Shown here in pieces: positions 27,546-35,897 of a stretch of DNA of 36,054 nt. The position numbers were made by a program, and so were the translations under genes. A model generated the notes under the pieces. That model made no database searches, had not been told where the DNA came from, and was given only the letters and a program-made list of their open reading frames with translations. Each line of letters begins with the position of its first letter. Within the stretch, counting starts at the first letter, position 1. This stretch comes from Bryobacterales bacterium (lineage in GTDB: Bacteria > Acidobacteriota > Terriglobia > Bryobacterales > Bryobacteraceae): positions 1 through 36,054 of the forward strand of contig JAOAPO010000004.1 in the NCBI GenBank assembly GCA_025462945.1, read 5' to 3'.

Positions 27546-28774
27546 ATAACGACACCCCATTCCACCGGATTACGCTTGACGTTGATCAGCCGCTGCCAGC
27601 GGTGCAAGTACCGGTGGGCCACTACGGTCTCGGCGTCTACCTGCGTCGAGAGGGTCGGCCCATCGGGTATTTCCATCACTACACGGCTCCGGGCACCAGA
27701 TACAGTGCTACCGGGCTGGGCAAGCTCATCCTTGATCGCGCCGGGTCGGATATCGTTCGTTCGAGCCTTCGAACCGCTCCCGAGGCCTCAGCAGCCAAGC
27801 CACGGCTTACCATTGCGATCTGTACCAAAGACCGCGCCTGGTCACTGCGGCCGTGCCTCGACAGCCTGACGCCGCTGCAGTTCCCGGAAGGAAAAAACGA
27901 ACCCGAATTCGAAATCCTGGTGGTCGACAACGCCCCCACCGACACCTCCACCCGCGACCTCGCCGAAGCGCAGCGCGCTGTCACTTACGCCGTGGAACCG
28001 CTCGCCGGACTCGACTTCGCCCGCAACACGGCCGTTCGCAGGGCGACCGGCGACTACATCGCCTTCATGGACGACGACGTCCTCGCCGATCCAGCGTGGT
28101 TTGAGGGCCTCGGTCGGGCGCTCGCGAAAAATCCCGACGCCGGCGCTGTGACCGGTCCCGTGATGCCGATGGAACTCGCCAGCAGAGCTCAGGTTTTGTT
28201 CGAAGATCGCGGCGGCTTCAGCCACGGCTTCGGCACCGTGAGGCACACGCAGCACGATCGAGCGGCGGTGACGCACCCCTGCAACGCCGGCACCTTCGGA
28301 GCGGGCTGCAACATGGTCTTTTCCCGGCAACTTCTGCTCCGCATCGGCCTCTTCGACGAAGCGCTCGACACCGGCAGACCTCTTCCCGGCGGAGGCGATC
28401 TCGATATCTTCTACCGGGTGCTCCGCGCGGACAAGCCCCTGATTTATGAAGGCAGCATGGCTGTCTACCATCGCCACCGCCGCGATTATGAGGGTCTGCG
28501 CCGCCAGATGTGGACGTGGGGCCTGGGCTTCATGGCCTTCGTCGCCAAAACCTGGCAAACGGACGCAGCCAGCCGCTTCAAGCTCCGGGTCATGGTCCTC
28601 GGTTTCTTCCGCTACATCACCGCGATGGCGGTCCGCACGACGCTGGGTCGCTACCAGCACCCGTGGTCGCCGGACCTTGCCATATGGGAAGCGGTCGGAG
28701 CCATTCAGGGTCTTTGCGGAGAATACGGTCGAAGTCAGCGACGAAGCCAGGCCATTCGAGAGAGCCACGTATGA
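27542..28774 (+). CDS. GT2 glycosyltransferase with N-terminal extension
   Basis: A 410-residue cytoplasmic or membrane-associated sugar transferase. The GT-A domain starts near residue 85 (KPRLTIAICTKDRAWSLRPC), with FEILVVDNAPTDTSTRDLA, ARNTAVRRATGDYIAFMDDDVLADPAW (DDD metal motif) and PGGGDLDIFYRVLRADKPLI. The ~70-residue N-terminal extension (VPVGHYGLGVYLRREGRPIG) is not part of the usual fold and has a counterpart in the next gene. Start and stop are both ATGA overlaps with neighbours. Donor and acceptor sugars are not predictable. A basic stretch near the C-terminus (KLRVMVLGFFRYITAMAVRT) may touch the membrane. Confidence 0.9.
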   Translation: MNNDTPFHRITLDVDQPLPAVQVPVGHYGLGVYLRREGRPIGYFHHYTAPGTRYSATGLGKLILDRAGSDIVRSSLRTAPEASAAKPRLTIAICTKDRAWSLRPCLDSLTPLQFPEGKNEPEFEILVVDNAPTDTSTRDLAEAQRAVTYAVEPLAGLDFARNTAVRRATGDYIAFMDDDVLADPAWFEGLGRALAKNPDAGAVTGPVMPMELASRAQVLFEDRGGFSHGFGTVRHTQHDRAAVTHPCNAGTFGAGCNMVFSRQLLLRIGLFDEALDTGRPLPGGGDLDIFYRVLRADKPLIYEGSMAVYHRHRRDYEGLRRQMWTWGLGFMAFVAKTWQTDAASRFKLRVMVLGFFRYITAMAVRTTLGRYQHPWSPDLAIWEAVGAIQGLCGEYGRSQRRSQAIRESHV

Positions 28775-30108
28775 CCGCGCCCGTTTCAACACCCTGCCAG
28801 ATCGTCCAGATGGAACTCGCCGAGGGCGCGCAGCCACTCACGCTCGATGCGACTCGTTATCGCGCCGTGGGAGTTTACTTCCTGCTCGATGGTGCGCCGT
28901 TGGGCCATAAGTTCCTGAACGCGGGGGAACTGCCGCTGAACAAAGAGCAGATGTGGGAAGTCGCCATCGAGGCCATCCTGCCCGCGCTCACTGGACACCT
29001 GCTGCAGCACGTTTCCGGCGCTGGTGAGAGCGCCGTTCAACGCCTCGCTGCCCTGAACCCTTTTGCCAGCTTCCGTGAGGCTGTCAGGCAGCAACGCGCA
29101 GTGCGGGTTTCCACAACGATCTCAGTCATCATTTGCACCCGTGAACGGCCTGCGGCCCTCGCCAAATGTCTTGCTTCGCTGCAGAAGCTCGCCGAGCAGC
29201 CTTTTGAGATTCTCGTCGTCGATAATGCCCCCACCACCGACGCCACCCGCCGCGTGGTCAACGACTTCCCCACCGTTCGTTATAAGGTGGAACCCCGTCC
29301 AGGTCTAAGCTTTGCCCGCAATACCGGTGTCCGTGCCTCGCGGGGCGACATCATCGCTTTCACTGACGACGACGTCGAAGTCACAGCGAACTGGCTCAGC
29401 AGTCTGGTCAGGCCCTTCGCCGACCCCGCAGTCGGCTGCACCACCGGCCTTGTGATCCCGGCCGAGATGGAGACAGCCGAACAGTCGCTTTTCGAATCCT
29501 GGCTCTCTTTCCACCGGGGCTACCTGCCCCGGCGCTTCGGACCCGAATGGCTTCGCAACTTCCGCGGCGCTCCCCCGGTCTGGGACTTGGGTGCGGGAGC
29601 CAATATGGCTCTCCGCCGCAGCGCATTCGAGAAGACCGGCCTCTTCGATACGCGGCTGGGAGCGGGTGCGTCCGGGTGCAGCGAGGATTCCGAACTCTGG
29701 TACCGCCTGCTGGCTGCCGGCTACTCCTGTCAATACGAACCCTCATCGCTGGTGCTGCACCACCACCGGGCCAACCGCCGCCAGCTCACCGGACAAATGC
29801 GCATGTACTCTCGCGGTCACGTCGCCGCCCTCCTCATCCAATTCGCCCGCCACCGCAACTTCGGCAACCTGCTGCGAGCCTTCGTCGGTCTGCCAATCTA
29901 TCATCTGCGACGGTTTGGCGCGTCAGTTATGTTCCCGGGAACGGCTTCGTACTGGGCAGCCAGCGCTCAGGGTTACTTCGCCGGTCTGATCTGGCTCGGG
30001 CGCAACTTCCGCGACCGATCCGATGAAGAACTCGTCGAACGCCGGGCACCCGTTCGTACTAAAGCCATCGCGGCATTCCGTCAGGGAGAGACCAATGGCA
30101 AGCAGTAA
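28771..30108 (+). CDS. GT2 glycosyltransferase with N-terminal extension (second copy)
   Basis: A 445-residue glycosyltransferase. The frame is open back to 28510, but the ATG at 28771 overlaps the preceding stop (ATGA) and gives MTAPVSTPCQIVQMELAEGA. The N-terminal ~110 residues include TRYRAVGVYFLLDGAPLGHK, similar in pattern to the extension of the previous enzyme. The GT-A core has STTISVIICTRERPAALAKC, FEILVVDNAPTTDATRRVVN, RNTGVRASRGDIIAFTDDDV (DDD motif) and WDLGAGANMALRRSAFEKTG with CSEDSELWYRLLAAGY. The two enzymes look like diverged tandem copies, probably adding successive sugars. Its 3' end overlaps the following methyltransferase by 14 bases. Confidence 0.9.
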   Translation: MTAPVSTPCQIVQMELAEGAQPLTLDATRYRAVGVYFLLDGAPLGHKFLNAGELPLNKEQMWEVAIEAILPALTGHLLQHVSGAGESAVQRLAALNPFASFREAVRQQRAVRVSTTISVIICTRERPAALAKCLASLQKLAEQPFEILVVDNAPTTDATRRVVNDFPTVRYKVEPRPGLSFARNTGVRASRGDIIAFTDDDVEVTANWLSSLVRPFADPAVGCTTGLVIPAEMETAEQSLFESWLSFHRGYLPRRFGPEWLRNFRGAPPVWDLGAGANMALRRSAFEKTGLFDTRLGAGASGCSEDSELWYRLLAAGYSCQYEPSSLVLHHHRANRRQLTGQMRMYSRGHVAALLIQFARHRNFGNLLRAFVGLPIYHLRRFGASVMFPGTASYWAASAQGYFAGLIWLGRNFRDRSDEELVERRAPVRTKAIAAFRQGETNGKQ

Positions 30109-30871
30109 CCAGCTCTCGAAAGGCAAAGCTGCCCGGAATCTGTTCCTGAGCCGCAACCCGTTCCCGCGGCGATTCACCATCGGCTTTTACTACCGCGAGA
30201 AGATGCGCGCTATCCACGCGGTCACGCCGGAAGGCGAATTCTCGAACGTGCTCGAACTGGGAGGCGGTCAAAGCGGCCTTACACGTCTGCTGTTCCCGAA
30301 CTCCCGAATCCTCAACGTCGACGCCGACCCGGCCCACGGTCACGCTGCGTGCAACCAGCAAGGCGGTGTCGACTTCATCTGCAGCAATGCCGAGAAGCTG
30401 CCTTTCAGCGACGAGAGCTTCGACGCCGTAACCATGTTCGACGTCCTGGAACATGTCCCCGATGACCGCAGCGCGGTCGCGGAGGCTCTGCGTGTCCTGC
30501 GGCCCGGCGGCGTGATTCTGATTAGCGCACCGAACCCGAACTGGCGCTTCCCCTACTACGGCGCACTGAAACCTCTCTGTCCCGGGGAGCAGGACGTGAT
30601 GGCGGAATGGGGTCACGTTCGCCGCGGGTACTCCGTGGCTGAACTTCAGGCATTGCTTAAAGTGCCCTGCGAGGCCAACCACGACTTCATCAACAGAGCG
30701 ACCGTGCTGTCCCATGACATCGCCTTTTCCCGGCTCCCCGGGGCACTGCGGCGTTTGGGCTGTATGCTGCTCTGGCCCCTGACATGGACCGGGTACGCAC
30801 TCCAAAACAGCACGACGATGGGCACCGAGACGGCGAGCTGCTGGAGAAAACAGGGCGGGAGGTCCGCATGA
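30095..30871 (+). CDS. Class I SAM-dependent methyltransferase
   Basis: A 258-residue methyltransferase. The ATG at 30095 (MASSNQLSKGKAARNLFLSR) follows GGGAGAG at a good distance, so it is preferred over the open frame from 30023. The SAM loop VLELGGGQSGLTRLLFPN is normal, followed by ILNVDADP (acidic ribose-binding residue), FICSNAEKLPFSDESFDAVT, MFDVLEHVPDD and VLRPGGVILISAPNPN. This is the standard Methyltransf_11 layout. A C-terminal hydrophobic segment (LRRLGCMLLWPLTWTGYAL) may bind the membrane, fitting an enzyme acting on a lipid-linked glycan. It ends by ATGA overlap with the next glycosyltransferase. Confidence 0.92.
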   Translation: MASSNQLSKGKAARNLFLSRNPFPRRFTIGFYYREKMRAIHAVTPEGEFSNVLELGGGQSGLTRLLFPNSRILNVDADPAHGHAACNQQGGVDFICSNAEKLPFSDESFDAVTMFDVLEHVPDDRSAVAEALRVLRPGGVILISAPNPNWRFPYYGALKPLCPGEQDVMAEWGHVRRGYSVAELQALLKVPCEANHDFINRATVLSHDIAFSRLPGALRRLGCMLLWPLTWTGYALQNSTTMGTETASCWRKQGGRSA

Positions 30872-32019
30872 CTGAGCGCATGCTCCGCCCATTGCCGCTG
30901 AAGCCGCTCAGCCCGGAGCCGCTGGTATCGGTGCTGATGCCTGTTTACAACTACGCCAAATTCCTCGCGATTGCGATCGAGAGCGTTCTCTGCCAGACCT
31001 ACAGCAATCTCGAATTGCTCATCTGCGATGACGGGTCTACCGATAATTCTCTCGCCATTGCACGGCAATTCGCTGCCGACGATGCTCGTGTCAAGGTGGT
31101 GCACAAAGAGAATGCAGGCCAGGCATCGGCGCTGAACGCCGCGTTCGCCCGCCATACAGGCGAGATCGTCTGCATTCTTGACGCGGACGACATCTTCCTT
31201 CCACACAAGCTGCATCGGGTGGTGAAAGAGTACAGGGATCACCCGGACGAAGGCGTCCTCGTCCACTCGATGATCCTGCTGAGCGGCGAAGATAAACCAG
31301 TGGAAACGATCCCGTTCCTCTCGCATTTCGAACGGGGCTGGATTGGCGATAAGCTCATCCGGCGCGGCGGAAGATGGCGCTTCATGCCCTCCAGCGCACT
31401 GTCATTTCGCGCTGAGCTCGGGGTCTGGTGCATGCCCATCCCCGAGGTGCCTTTCCGCAAAAGCGCGGAATCGTTCGTCTTCACCATCCTGCCGCTCTTC
31501 ACGCGAGTCGGCTACGTCGCCGAGCCTCTGTCCTGCTATCGCATGCATGAGAACAATATGACAGGCGAGTTCGCATTCAATCCTGAAACGCTCCGCTATC
31601 GCGAGCGCTGCATGCGGCTGCCGACCAGGGCGGTGAACAACCAGCTCGCCGCGATGGGGTATTCGCAACGCCTGTGCCTGAGCCGCAACCTCGACTTCGC
31701 CATGATCCGCTTCAAGCGCTACATGCTCGAAGCCAAACCCGTCCGCGCGCGCCTCCTTTACTACGGCCACCTTGTCGGCCTCGCCCTGCGCGACGATCTG
31801 CTCAGTTTCGGCGGCAAGCTGCTCGTAATCCTGGGTCACGGCGCGTCGCTTCTGCTGAACCGGGCCGCGCGCCAGTGGCTATTCGACCAGATGATTTCGC
31901 CTCATCCACTGAAGCGCTTCCTGCGCTGGACTCGGACACGCTCACCAGTGGTCGCGCCTCCAGCGGTTGCCCCTACAGCGGTTGCCCCCGCCCGGATCGG
32001 GCATGTTCGGGAGTCATAA
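30868..32019 (+). CDS. GT2 glycosyltransferase
   Basis: A 383-residue enzyme starting at ATG 30868 within an ATGA overlap. The GT-A signature is clear: LVSVLMPVYNYAKFLAIAIE, LELLICDDGSTDNSLAIARQ, NAGQASALNAAFARHTGEIV and CILDADDIFLPHKL (DxD). The region MPSSALSFRAELGVWCMPIP continues the acceptor side. The C-terminus has hydrophobic stretches (LLVILGHGASLLLNRAARQW) and ends with a short VAPxAVAPxAVAPA repeat encoded by a 13-base sequence present twice (31961-31973 and 31976-31988), which looks like slippage expansion. It differs in subfamily from the two preceding GT2 proteins (no N-terminal extension). Confidence 0.93.
   Translation: MTERMLRPLPLKPLSPEPLVSVLMPVYNYAKFLAIAIESVLCQTYSNLELLICDDGSTDNSLAIARQFAADDARVKVVHKENAGQASALNAAFARHTGEIVCILDADDIFLPHKLHRVVKEYRDHPDEGVLVHSMILLSGEDKPVETIPFLSHFERGWIGDKLIRRGGRWRFMPSSALSFRAELGVWCMPIPEVPFRKSAESFVFTILPLFTRVGYVAEPLSCYRMHENNMTGEFAFNPETLRYRERCMRLPTRAVNNQLAAMGYSQRLCLSRNLDFAMIRFKRYMLEAKPVRARLLYYGHLVGLALRDDLLSFGGKLLVILGHGASLLLNRAARQWLFDQMISPHPLKRFLRWTRTRSPVVAPPAVAPTAVAPARIGHVRES
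31961..31988 (+). repeat. 13-base tandem repeat at the 3' end of a glycosyltransferase gene
   Basis: CAGCGGTTGCCCC occurs twice with a 15-base period, encoding the VAP-A-type repeat in the disordered tail of the glycosyltransferase. The period is a multiple of three, so changes in copy number would leave the frame intact. It also lies just ahead of the GTG start of the next gene. Confidence 0.6.
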
Positions 32020-32024
32020 CTGAA

Positions 32025-33023
32025 GTGCCCACCGAACCAATACTCCTCGAAATCGCCATCTGCACGCACAACAATGCCGCGCTCCTTGAGAAGACACTCG
32101 AAACGCTGGCCCGCCAGAAACACTCGCCCGAACCCAAGTGGAGCGTATTGGTTGTTGACAATGCCAGCACCGACGGCACGCCGGCAGTTGTCGACCGCTT
32201 TATTGCTGGCGGGCGTATACCGGCTCTGCGTCGCGTCCGGGAAGCCGAGCAGGGCCTCGTACCAGCCAGGCTCCGCGCTGTCCAGGAGACCACAGCGCCG
32301 TGGCTGGCGTTCGTTGATGACGATTGCCTCCTGTCCGATTCCTGGGTCGAAAACGCGCTGAGCTTCATCGAAAGCCACTGGTCTTGTGGCGCATTCGGTG
32401 GGATTGTGAGGCTGGACTGGGAGGTGCCACCTCCTCCCTGGGTGAAACGGTACGGCTATGCGTTCGCCGAACAGGAACACGGTGACAGCGATGCGCTCCG
32501 TGAGTGGCTGGTGGGTGCGGGACTTGTCTTGAACCGGGCCGCACTGGAGCGCAGTGGCTGGCCCTCACGGCAATACCTGTCAGACCGCAAAGGCGCGCTC
32601 CTGCTATCCGGTGGCGACATGGAGATGGTTTTGCGAATTCGGGCCGCAGGATACCAGCTTTGGTACACGCCCGACTGCGTTATCCGGCATCACATCCCCG
32701 CGCGGCGAACCACGCTCGAGTACCTCCTGAGAATTAATTACGGCCTGGGAATCTCGCAGACCTGGTGCGACCTGCTGGTCTGGAATCGGCCTTACAGCAG
32801 CTTTCTAAAGCAGGGGCTGGCGGCTGTCGTCACCGGCTATCTGCGGTCGGTTAAGAACCTGTTGCGGTTCGCGCTCAGCAAGCGCCGGCTGGAAGAACTG
32901 CGGATTGATCTGAGCTTCACCAACGGTCGCCTGGCAGGGCTCCGGCAAATATTCAGGCTCAATCGCGGACGGCGCGGCGAGGTTCTGGGCTGCGCGCGGA
33001 CCCCAGTTACCGGGGCCACATGA
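32025..33023 (+). CDS. GT2 glycosyltransferase
   Basis: A 332-residue protein. The frame is open far upstream (to 31674) but that part is a shadow of the previous gene. The best start is GTG at 32025 (VPTEPILLEIAICTHNNAAL), five bases after the preceding stop with a GGGAG 11 bases upstream. GT-A motifs: WSVLVVDNASTDGTPAVVDR, EAEQGLVPARLRAVQETTAP, WLAFVDDDCLLSDSWVENAL (DDD) and LLSGGDMEMVLRIRAAGYQL. It belongs to the same broad group as the other operon GT2 proteins. The basic C-terminal part (LRFALSKRRLEELRIDL) could lie against the membrane. It ends by ATGA overlap (33020-33023) with the GT4 gene. Confidence 0.9.
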   Translation: MPTEPILLEIAICTHNNAALLEKTLETLARQKHSPEPKWSVLVVDNASTDGTPAVVDRFIAGGRIPALRRVREAEQGLVPARLRAVQETTAPWLAFVDDDCLLSDSWVENALSFIESHWSCGAFGGIVRLDWEVPPPPWVKRYGYAFAEQEHGDSDALREWLVGAGLVLNRAALERSGWPSRQYLSDRKGALLLSGGDMEMVLRIRAAGYQLWYTPDCVIRHHIPARRTTLEYLLRINYGLGISQTWCDLLVWNRPYSSFLKQGLAAVVTGYLRSVKNLLRFALSKRRLEELRIDLSFTNGRLAGLRQIFRLNRGRRGEVLGCARTPVTGAT

Positions 33024-34327
33024 GTGCCACCTCGCTTAAACACGTTGCGCTGCTCCACTGGGGCGATGTCATTGAGGACTTTCTGTCAGAGATCAATCTG
33101 ACCCTTCAACAATTCCGCGAGGAGATGACAGGCGGCTGGATGTTCGGCTTTATCGAGGCTCTTCGCTCCGCCGGGGTCCGGACGACCCTGATCTGTGTCT
33201 CCGCCCAGGTCGAGCGAATCGAATGCTGGAGGCATACTCCGACCGGCGCGGATATCTGCGTTCTGCCGGCGTCACGCGCCTGGCGCTGGCTTCGCCAGGT
33301 GATCGAAAGGCGTCCAGCCGATGGCGGACTCTTCGCGCGTCAGATTACCCGCATTCTCAAAGACGCGCTGCCCTACCTCGCGACGCCGGTCAGCTTGCTG
33401 CGATCGGAGCTTCGCCGACGAGCCTGCGACGCAGTTCTCTGTCAGGAATATGAACACGCACGGTTCGACTTGAGTGTCCTCGCAGGCATCCTTGGCGGTG
33501 TCCCGGTATTTGCGACCTTCCAGGGCGGCGACACCCGATTCAGCCGCTTCGAGCCATTCTTCCGCGCTCTCTCGGTCCGGAAAAGCGCTGGCCTCATTAT
33601 CGGCTCCAGCCGCGAGCGCGATCGCGTCGAGAAGCGGTATCGCGCTTCCGTCCAGAAGATTGCGACCATCTGCAACCCTCTCGATCTGTCGTTATGGTTC
33701 CCCGAAGACAGGCTCGCGTCACGACGCGCCCTGCACCTCCCGGAAGACGCGGTTTTGCTGATCTGGCACGGTCGCATCGACCTGCGTCGGAAAGGTCTCG
33801 ACATTCTCATTGACGCCTGGCAGCAGATGATCCGGCAACGCCCTGCCGCGAATGCCCTGCTCGTCATCGTTGGCGACGGACCCGACTCCGATAGCCTTCG
33901 AAAGTTGATCGCCGGCAGCAATACGCCCGGGGTCATCTGGCGTAACCAATATGTACTGGACCGCAGCGAGATGCGACGCTATCTCTCCGCAGCCGATATC
34001 TACGCCTTCTCGTCGCGCCACGAGGGCTTTCCCGTGGCGCCGTTGGAAGCCATGGCCTGCGGTCTGCCCGTAGTGGCCACCGACTGCATCGGCATCCGCG
34101 ACATTCTAAGCCACCCGTACGACGGCGGCATCGTGGTACCGCTCGAAGACTCGAGTGCACTGGCGCATGCCTTGGGCGCGCTGGTGGACGACGCCGAGTT
34201 GCGGCTCCGCCTGGGCCAACAGGCGCGCAAACGCGTGGAGCAAAACTTCAGCCTGCCCGTTGTGGGCGAGAAGCTAAAAAACTTCCTGAATCTGCCGCGG
34301 TTGACGCCGCGGGGAGCCGAGCGATGA
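33020..34327 (+). CDS. GT4 family glycosyltransferase
   Basis: A 435-residue GT-B fold enzyme. The N-terminal Rossmann half includes MTGGWMFGFIEALRSAGVRT and GGVPVFATFQGGDTRFSRFE. The C-terminal half is typical of family 4: LIWHGRIDLRRKGLDILIDA, LLVIVGDGPDSDSLRKLI, the EX7E motif in HEGFPVAPLEAMACGLPVVA and IVVPLEDSSALAHALG. GT4 enzymes use nucleotide sugars and usually retain anomeric configuration; it likely extends the same glycan as the GT2 enzymes. Start and stop are ATGA overlaps with the neighbours. The first 15 residues (HVALLHWGDVIEDFLSEIN) are less conserved in my recollection of the family. Confidence 0.93.
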   Translation: MSATSLKHVALLHWGDVIEDFLSEINLTLQQFREEMTGGWMFGFIEALRSAGVRTTLICVSAQVERIECWRHTPTGADICVLPASRAWRWLRQVIERRPADGGLFARQITRILKDALPYLATPVSLLRSELRRRACDAVLCQEYEHARFDLSVLAGILGGVPVFATFQGGDTRFSRFEPFFRALSVRKSAGLIIGSSRERDRVEKRYRASVQKIATICNPLDLSLWFPEDRLASRRALHLPEDAVLLIWHGRIDLRRKGLDILIDAWQQMIRQRPAANALLVIVGDGPDSDSLRKLIAGSNTPGVIWRNQYVLDRSEMRRYLSAADIYAFSSRHEGFPVAPLEAMACGLPVVATDCIGIRDILSHPYDGGIVVPLEDSSALAHALGALVDDAELRLRLGQQARKRVEQNFSLPVVGEKLKNFLNLPRLTPRGAER

Positions 34328-35337
34328 AGAGCATTCTGCTGACGGGAGGAGCGGGCTACATCGGCAGTCACACGGCCAAGGCGCTTGCCGCGGCCGGGCA
34401 TCTGCCCGTAGCGCTCGACAACCTCACTACGGGAAATCGGTGGGCCGTGAAGTGGGGTCCGTTGGTGGAGGGCGATATCGCGGACACGGCTCTGGTCCGG
34501 CGGACGGTGGAAGCTTACCGGATCGAGGCTGTCATACATTTTGCGGCGCGCGCGTATGTGGGTGAGTCGAACGTGGTGCCGAACGAGTATTTCACGAATA
34601 ACGTGGTCGGCTCCCTGGGGCTTTTCCAGGCGCTGGTCGACTGCGGCGTCCGGAACGTGGTGTTCTCGTCGAGTTGCGCCACCTACGGCCACCAGACGAC
34701 GCCACTGCTGACTGAGGAGCACCCCCAAATCCCCGTAAACCCTTATGGCGACTCGAAGCTGTTCGCGGAAAAGGCGCTGAAATGGTACGAACCGGCTTTC
34801 GGACTCCGCTCGGTTTGGCTTCGTTATTTCAACGCCGCCGGTGCTGATCCCGGGCTGGAGACAGGCGAGTGCCACGATCCCGAGACACATCTGATCCCCC
34901 TCGCCCTTCGCGCATCGATGCAGGCGGACGCACACCTTGATGTCTACGGCAGCGACTACCCGACTCCGGACGGGAGCTGCATCCGCGATTACATCCACGT
35001 CATGGATCTGGCCTCGGCCCATATACGCGCACTGGAATACCTGCTCCGGGGCGGGCCGACGGTCGGTCTCAACCTGGGAACTGGCGCGGGCAGCTCGGTG
35101 AAAGACGTGATCGCCATGGCTGAACGAGTGACCGGTCTGCCGGTCAAAGCTCGGTTCCGCGAACGCAGGCCCGGAGATCCGCCATCGCTCGTGGCGGATG
35201 CTTCGAAAGCGAGGCGCGTGCTCGACTGGCAACCCGCTATGTCCGACCTCCGCACCATTATGGATACTGCGTTCAGATGGCACTCGACGCGTGGCTTTCG
35301 CTCAGCGAACCGTGAGTCGCGTACCGTCGCGGCCTGA
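34324..35337 (+). CDS. galE: UDP-glucose 4-epimerase-like protein
   Basis: A 337-residue extended short-chain dehydrogenase. NAD-binding loop LLTGGAGYIGSHTAKAL, VIHFAARAYVGESNVVPNEY, the catalytic serine in FSSSCATYG, the catalytic YGDSK (Y-x3-K), LRYFNAAGADP and SDYPTPDGSCIRDYIHVMDL are all as in GalE. It interconverts UDP-glucose/UDP-galactose or the N-acetyl forms, supplying donor sugar for the preceding transferases. Length is as expected (E. coli 338). It is the last gene of the coupled operon (ATGA with GT4). The 15 residues at the C-terminus (RSANRESRTVAA) look like an unconserved extension. Whether it prefers the N-acetylated sugars cannot be decided by eye. Confidence 0.95.
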   Translation: MKSILLTGGAGYIGSHTAKALAAAGHLPVALDNLTTGNRWAVKWGPLVEGDIADTALVRRTVEAYRIEAVIHFAARAYVGESNVVPNEYFTNNVVGSLGLFQALVDCGVRNVVFSSSCATYGHQTTPLLTEEHPQIPVNPYGDSKLFAEKALKWYEPAFGLRSVWLRYFNAAGADPGLETGECHDPETHLIPLALRASMQADAHLDVYGSDYPTPDGSCIRDYIHVMDLASAHIRALEYLLRGGPTVGLNLGTGAGSSVKDVIAMAERVTGLPVKARFRERRPGDPPSLVADASKARRVLDWQPAMSDLRTIMDTAFRWHSTRGFRSANRESRTVAA

Positions 35338-35396
35338 ACTGGCTTCGTTTTTTCGGCTGCCAACCCGAATTATCACAACATCTTGCATGCCGAATG

Positions 35397-35425
35397 TTGG
35401 TTTTTGCGCAGCATGATGTTAGGAT
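35397..35425 (+). promoter_or_regulatory. Possible promoter of the tRNA-Tyr/tRNA-Thr unit
   Basis: TTGGTT (35397-35402), a 17-base spacer and TAGGAT (35420-35425) fit a modest sigma-70-type promoter in the 179-bp gap between galE and tRNA-Tyr. Transcription would begin near 35432, about 85 bases ahead of the tRNA. No terminator for the glycan operon could be found in the gap, only a T-run without a stem near 35348, so read-through from galE is possible. Confidence 0.4.
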
Positions 35426-35516
35426 TAAAGACGCAGCAATCTGGTGGGAGTTCAGCAGTTTGTCGTCCGGCACTACAGGACGTTCCGACAATGCCTCCAG
35501 CCGGCGGGTTTTACCC

Positions 35517-35604
35517 GGACAGGTGGCCGAGCGGCTAATGGCAACAGACTGTAAATCTGTCGCTCTCCGGAGCTACGGAGGTTCGAATCCTCCCCTGTCC
35601 ACCA
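35517..35604 (+). tRNA. tRNA-Tyr (anticodon GTA)
   Basis: Acceptor stem GGACAGG pairs with CCTGTCC, followed by the discriminator A and an encoded CCA (35602-35604). The anticodon stem-loop ACAGA-CTGTAAA-TCTGT places GTA at 35551-35553. A long variable arm (about CGCTCTCCGGAGCTACG) marks a class II tRNA, as expected for bacterial tRNA-Tyr, and the T-arm has GGTTCGAATCC. Confidence 0.97.
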
Positions 35605-35656
35605 GTTTCTTCGATGCTCCGATCAAACCTTTAAAATGTTTGACGGGCCATAAGAT

Positions 35657-35732
<76 letters not shown>

Positions 35733-35738
35733 TTTTTT

Positions 35739-35788
35739 GCGCGCTGCATGGTCGCTCAGTAAGAGTGACCTGCGCGCGAGGTTTTTTT
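35739..35788 (+). terminator. Strong intrinsic terminator between tRNA-Thr and tuf
   Basis: A bipartite stem: GCGCGC (35739-35744) pairs with GCGCGC (35772-35777), and GGTCGCTC (35750-35757) with GAGTGACC (35763-35770, one G-U pair), followed by a seven-T run at 35782-35788. It ends the tRNA transcript or partly attenuates read-through to tuf, which begins 110 bases further on without an obvious promoter of its own. Confidence 0.75.
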
Positions 35789-35897
35789 GGGCGCAGTATG
35801 CGGCTGTCAACGCGGCCTGTGCGCTCCAGGGTTTGGGCTGCAGAGTCTCAGCCGCAACGCAGGGTTTTCCAACGGATCTTCAAGGACGCGAACGACA

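Noticed and set aside
31674-32024. Longer N-terminus (117 extra residues) for the GT2 gene starting at 32025
   Set aside because: The extra residues are the frame-shifted shadow of the previous glycosyltransferase gene, full of Arg and Pro, and the GT-A fold begins right after the GTG at 32025.
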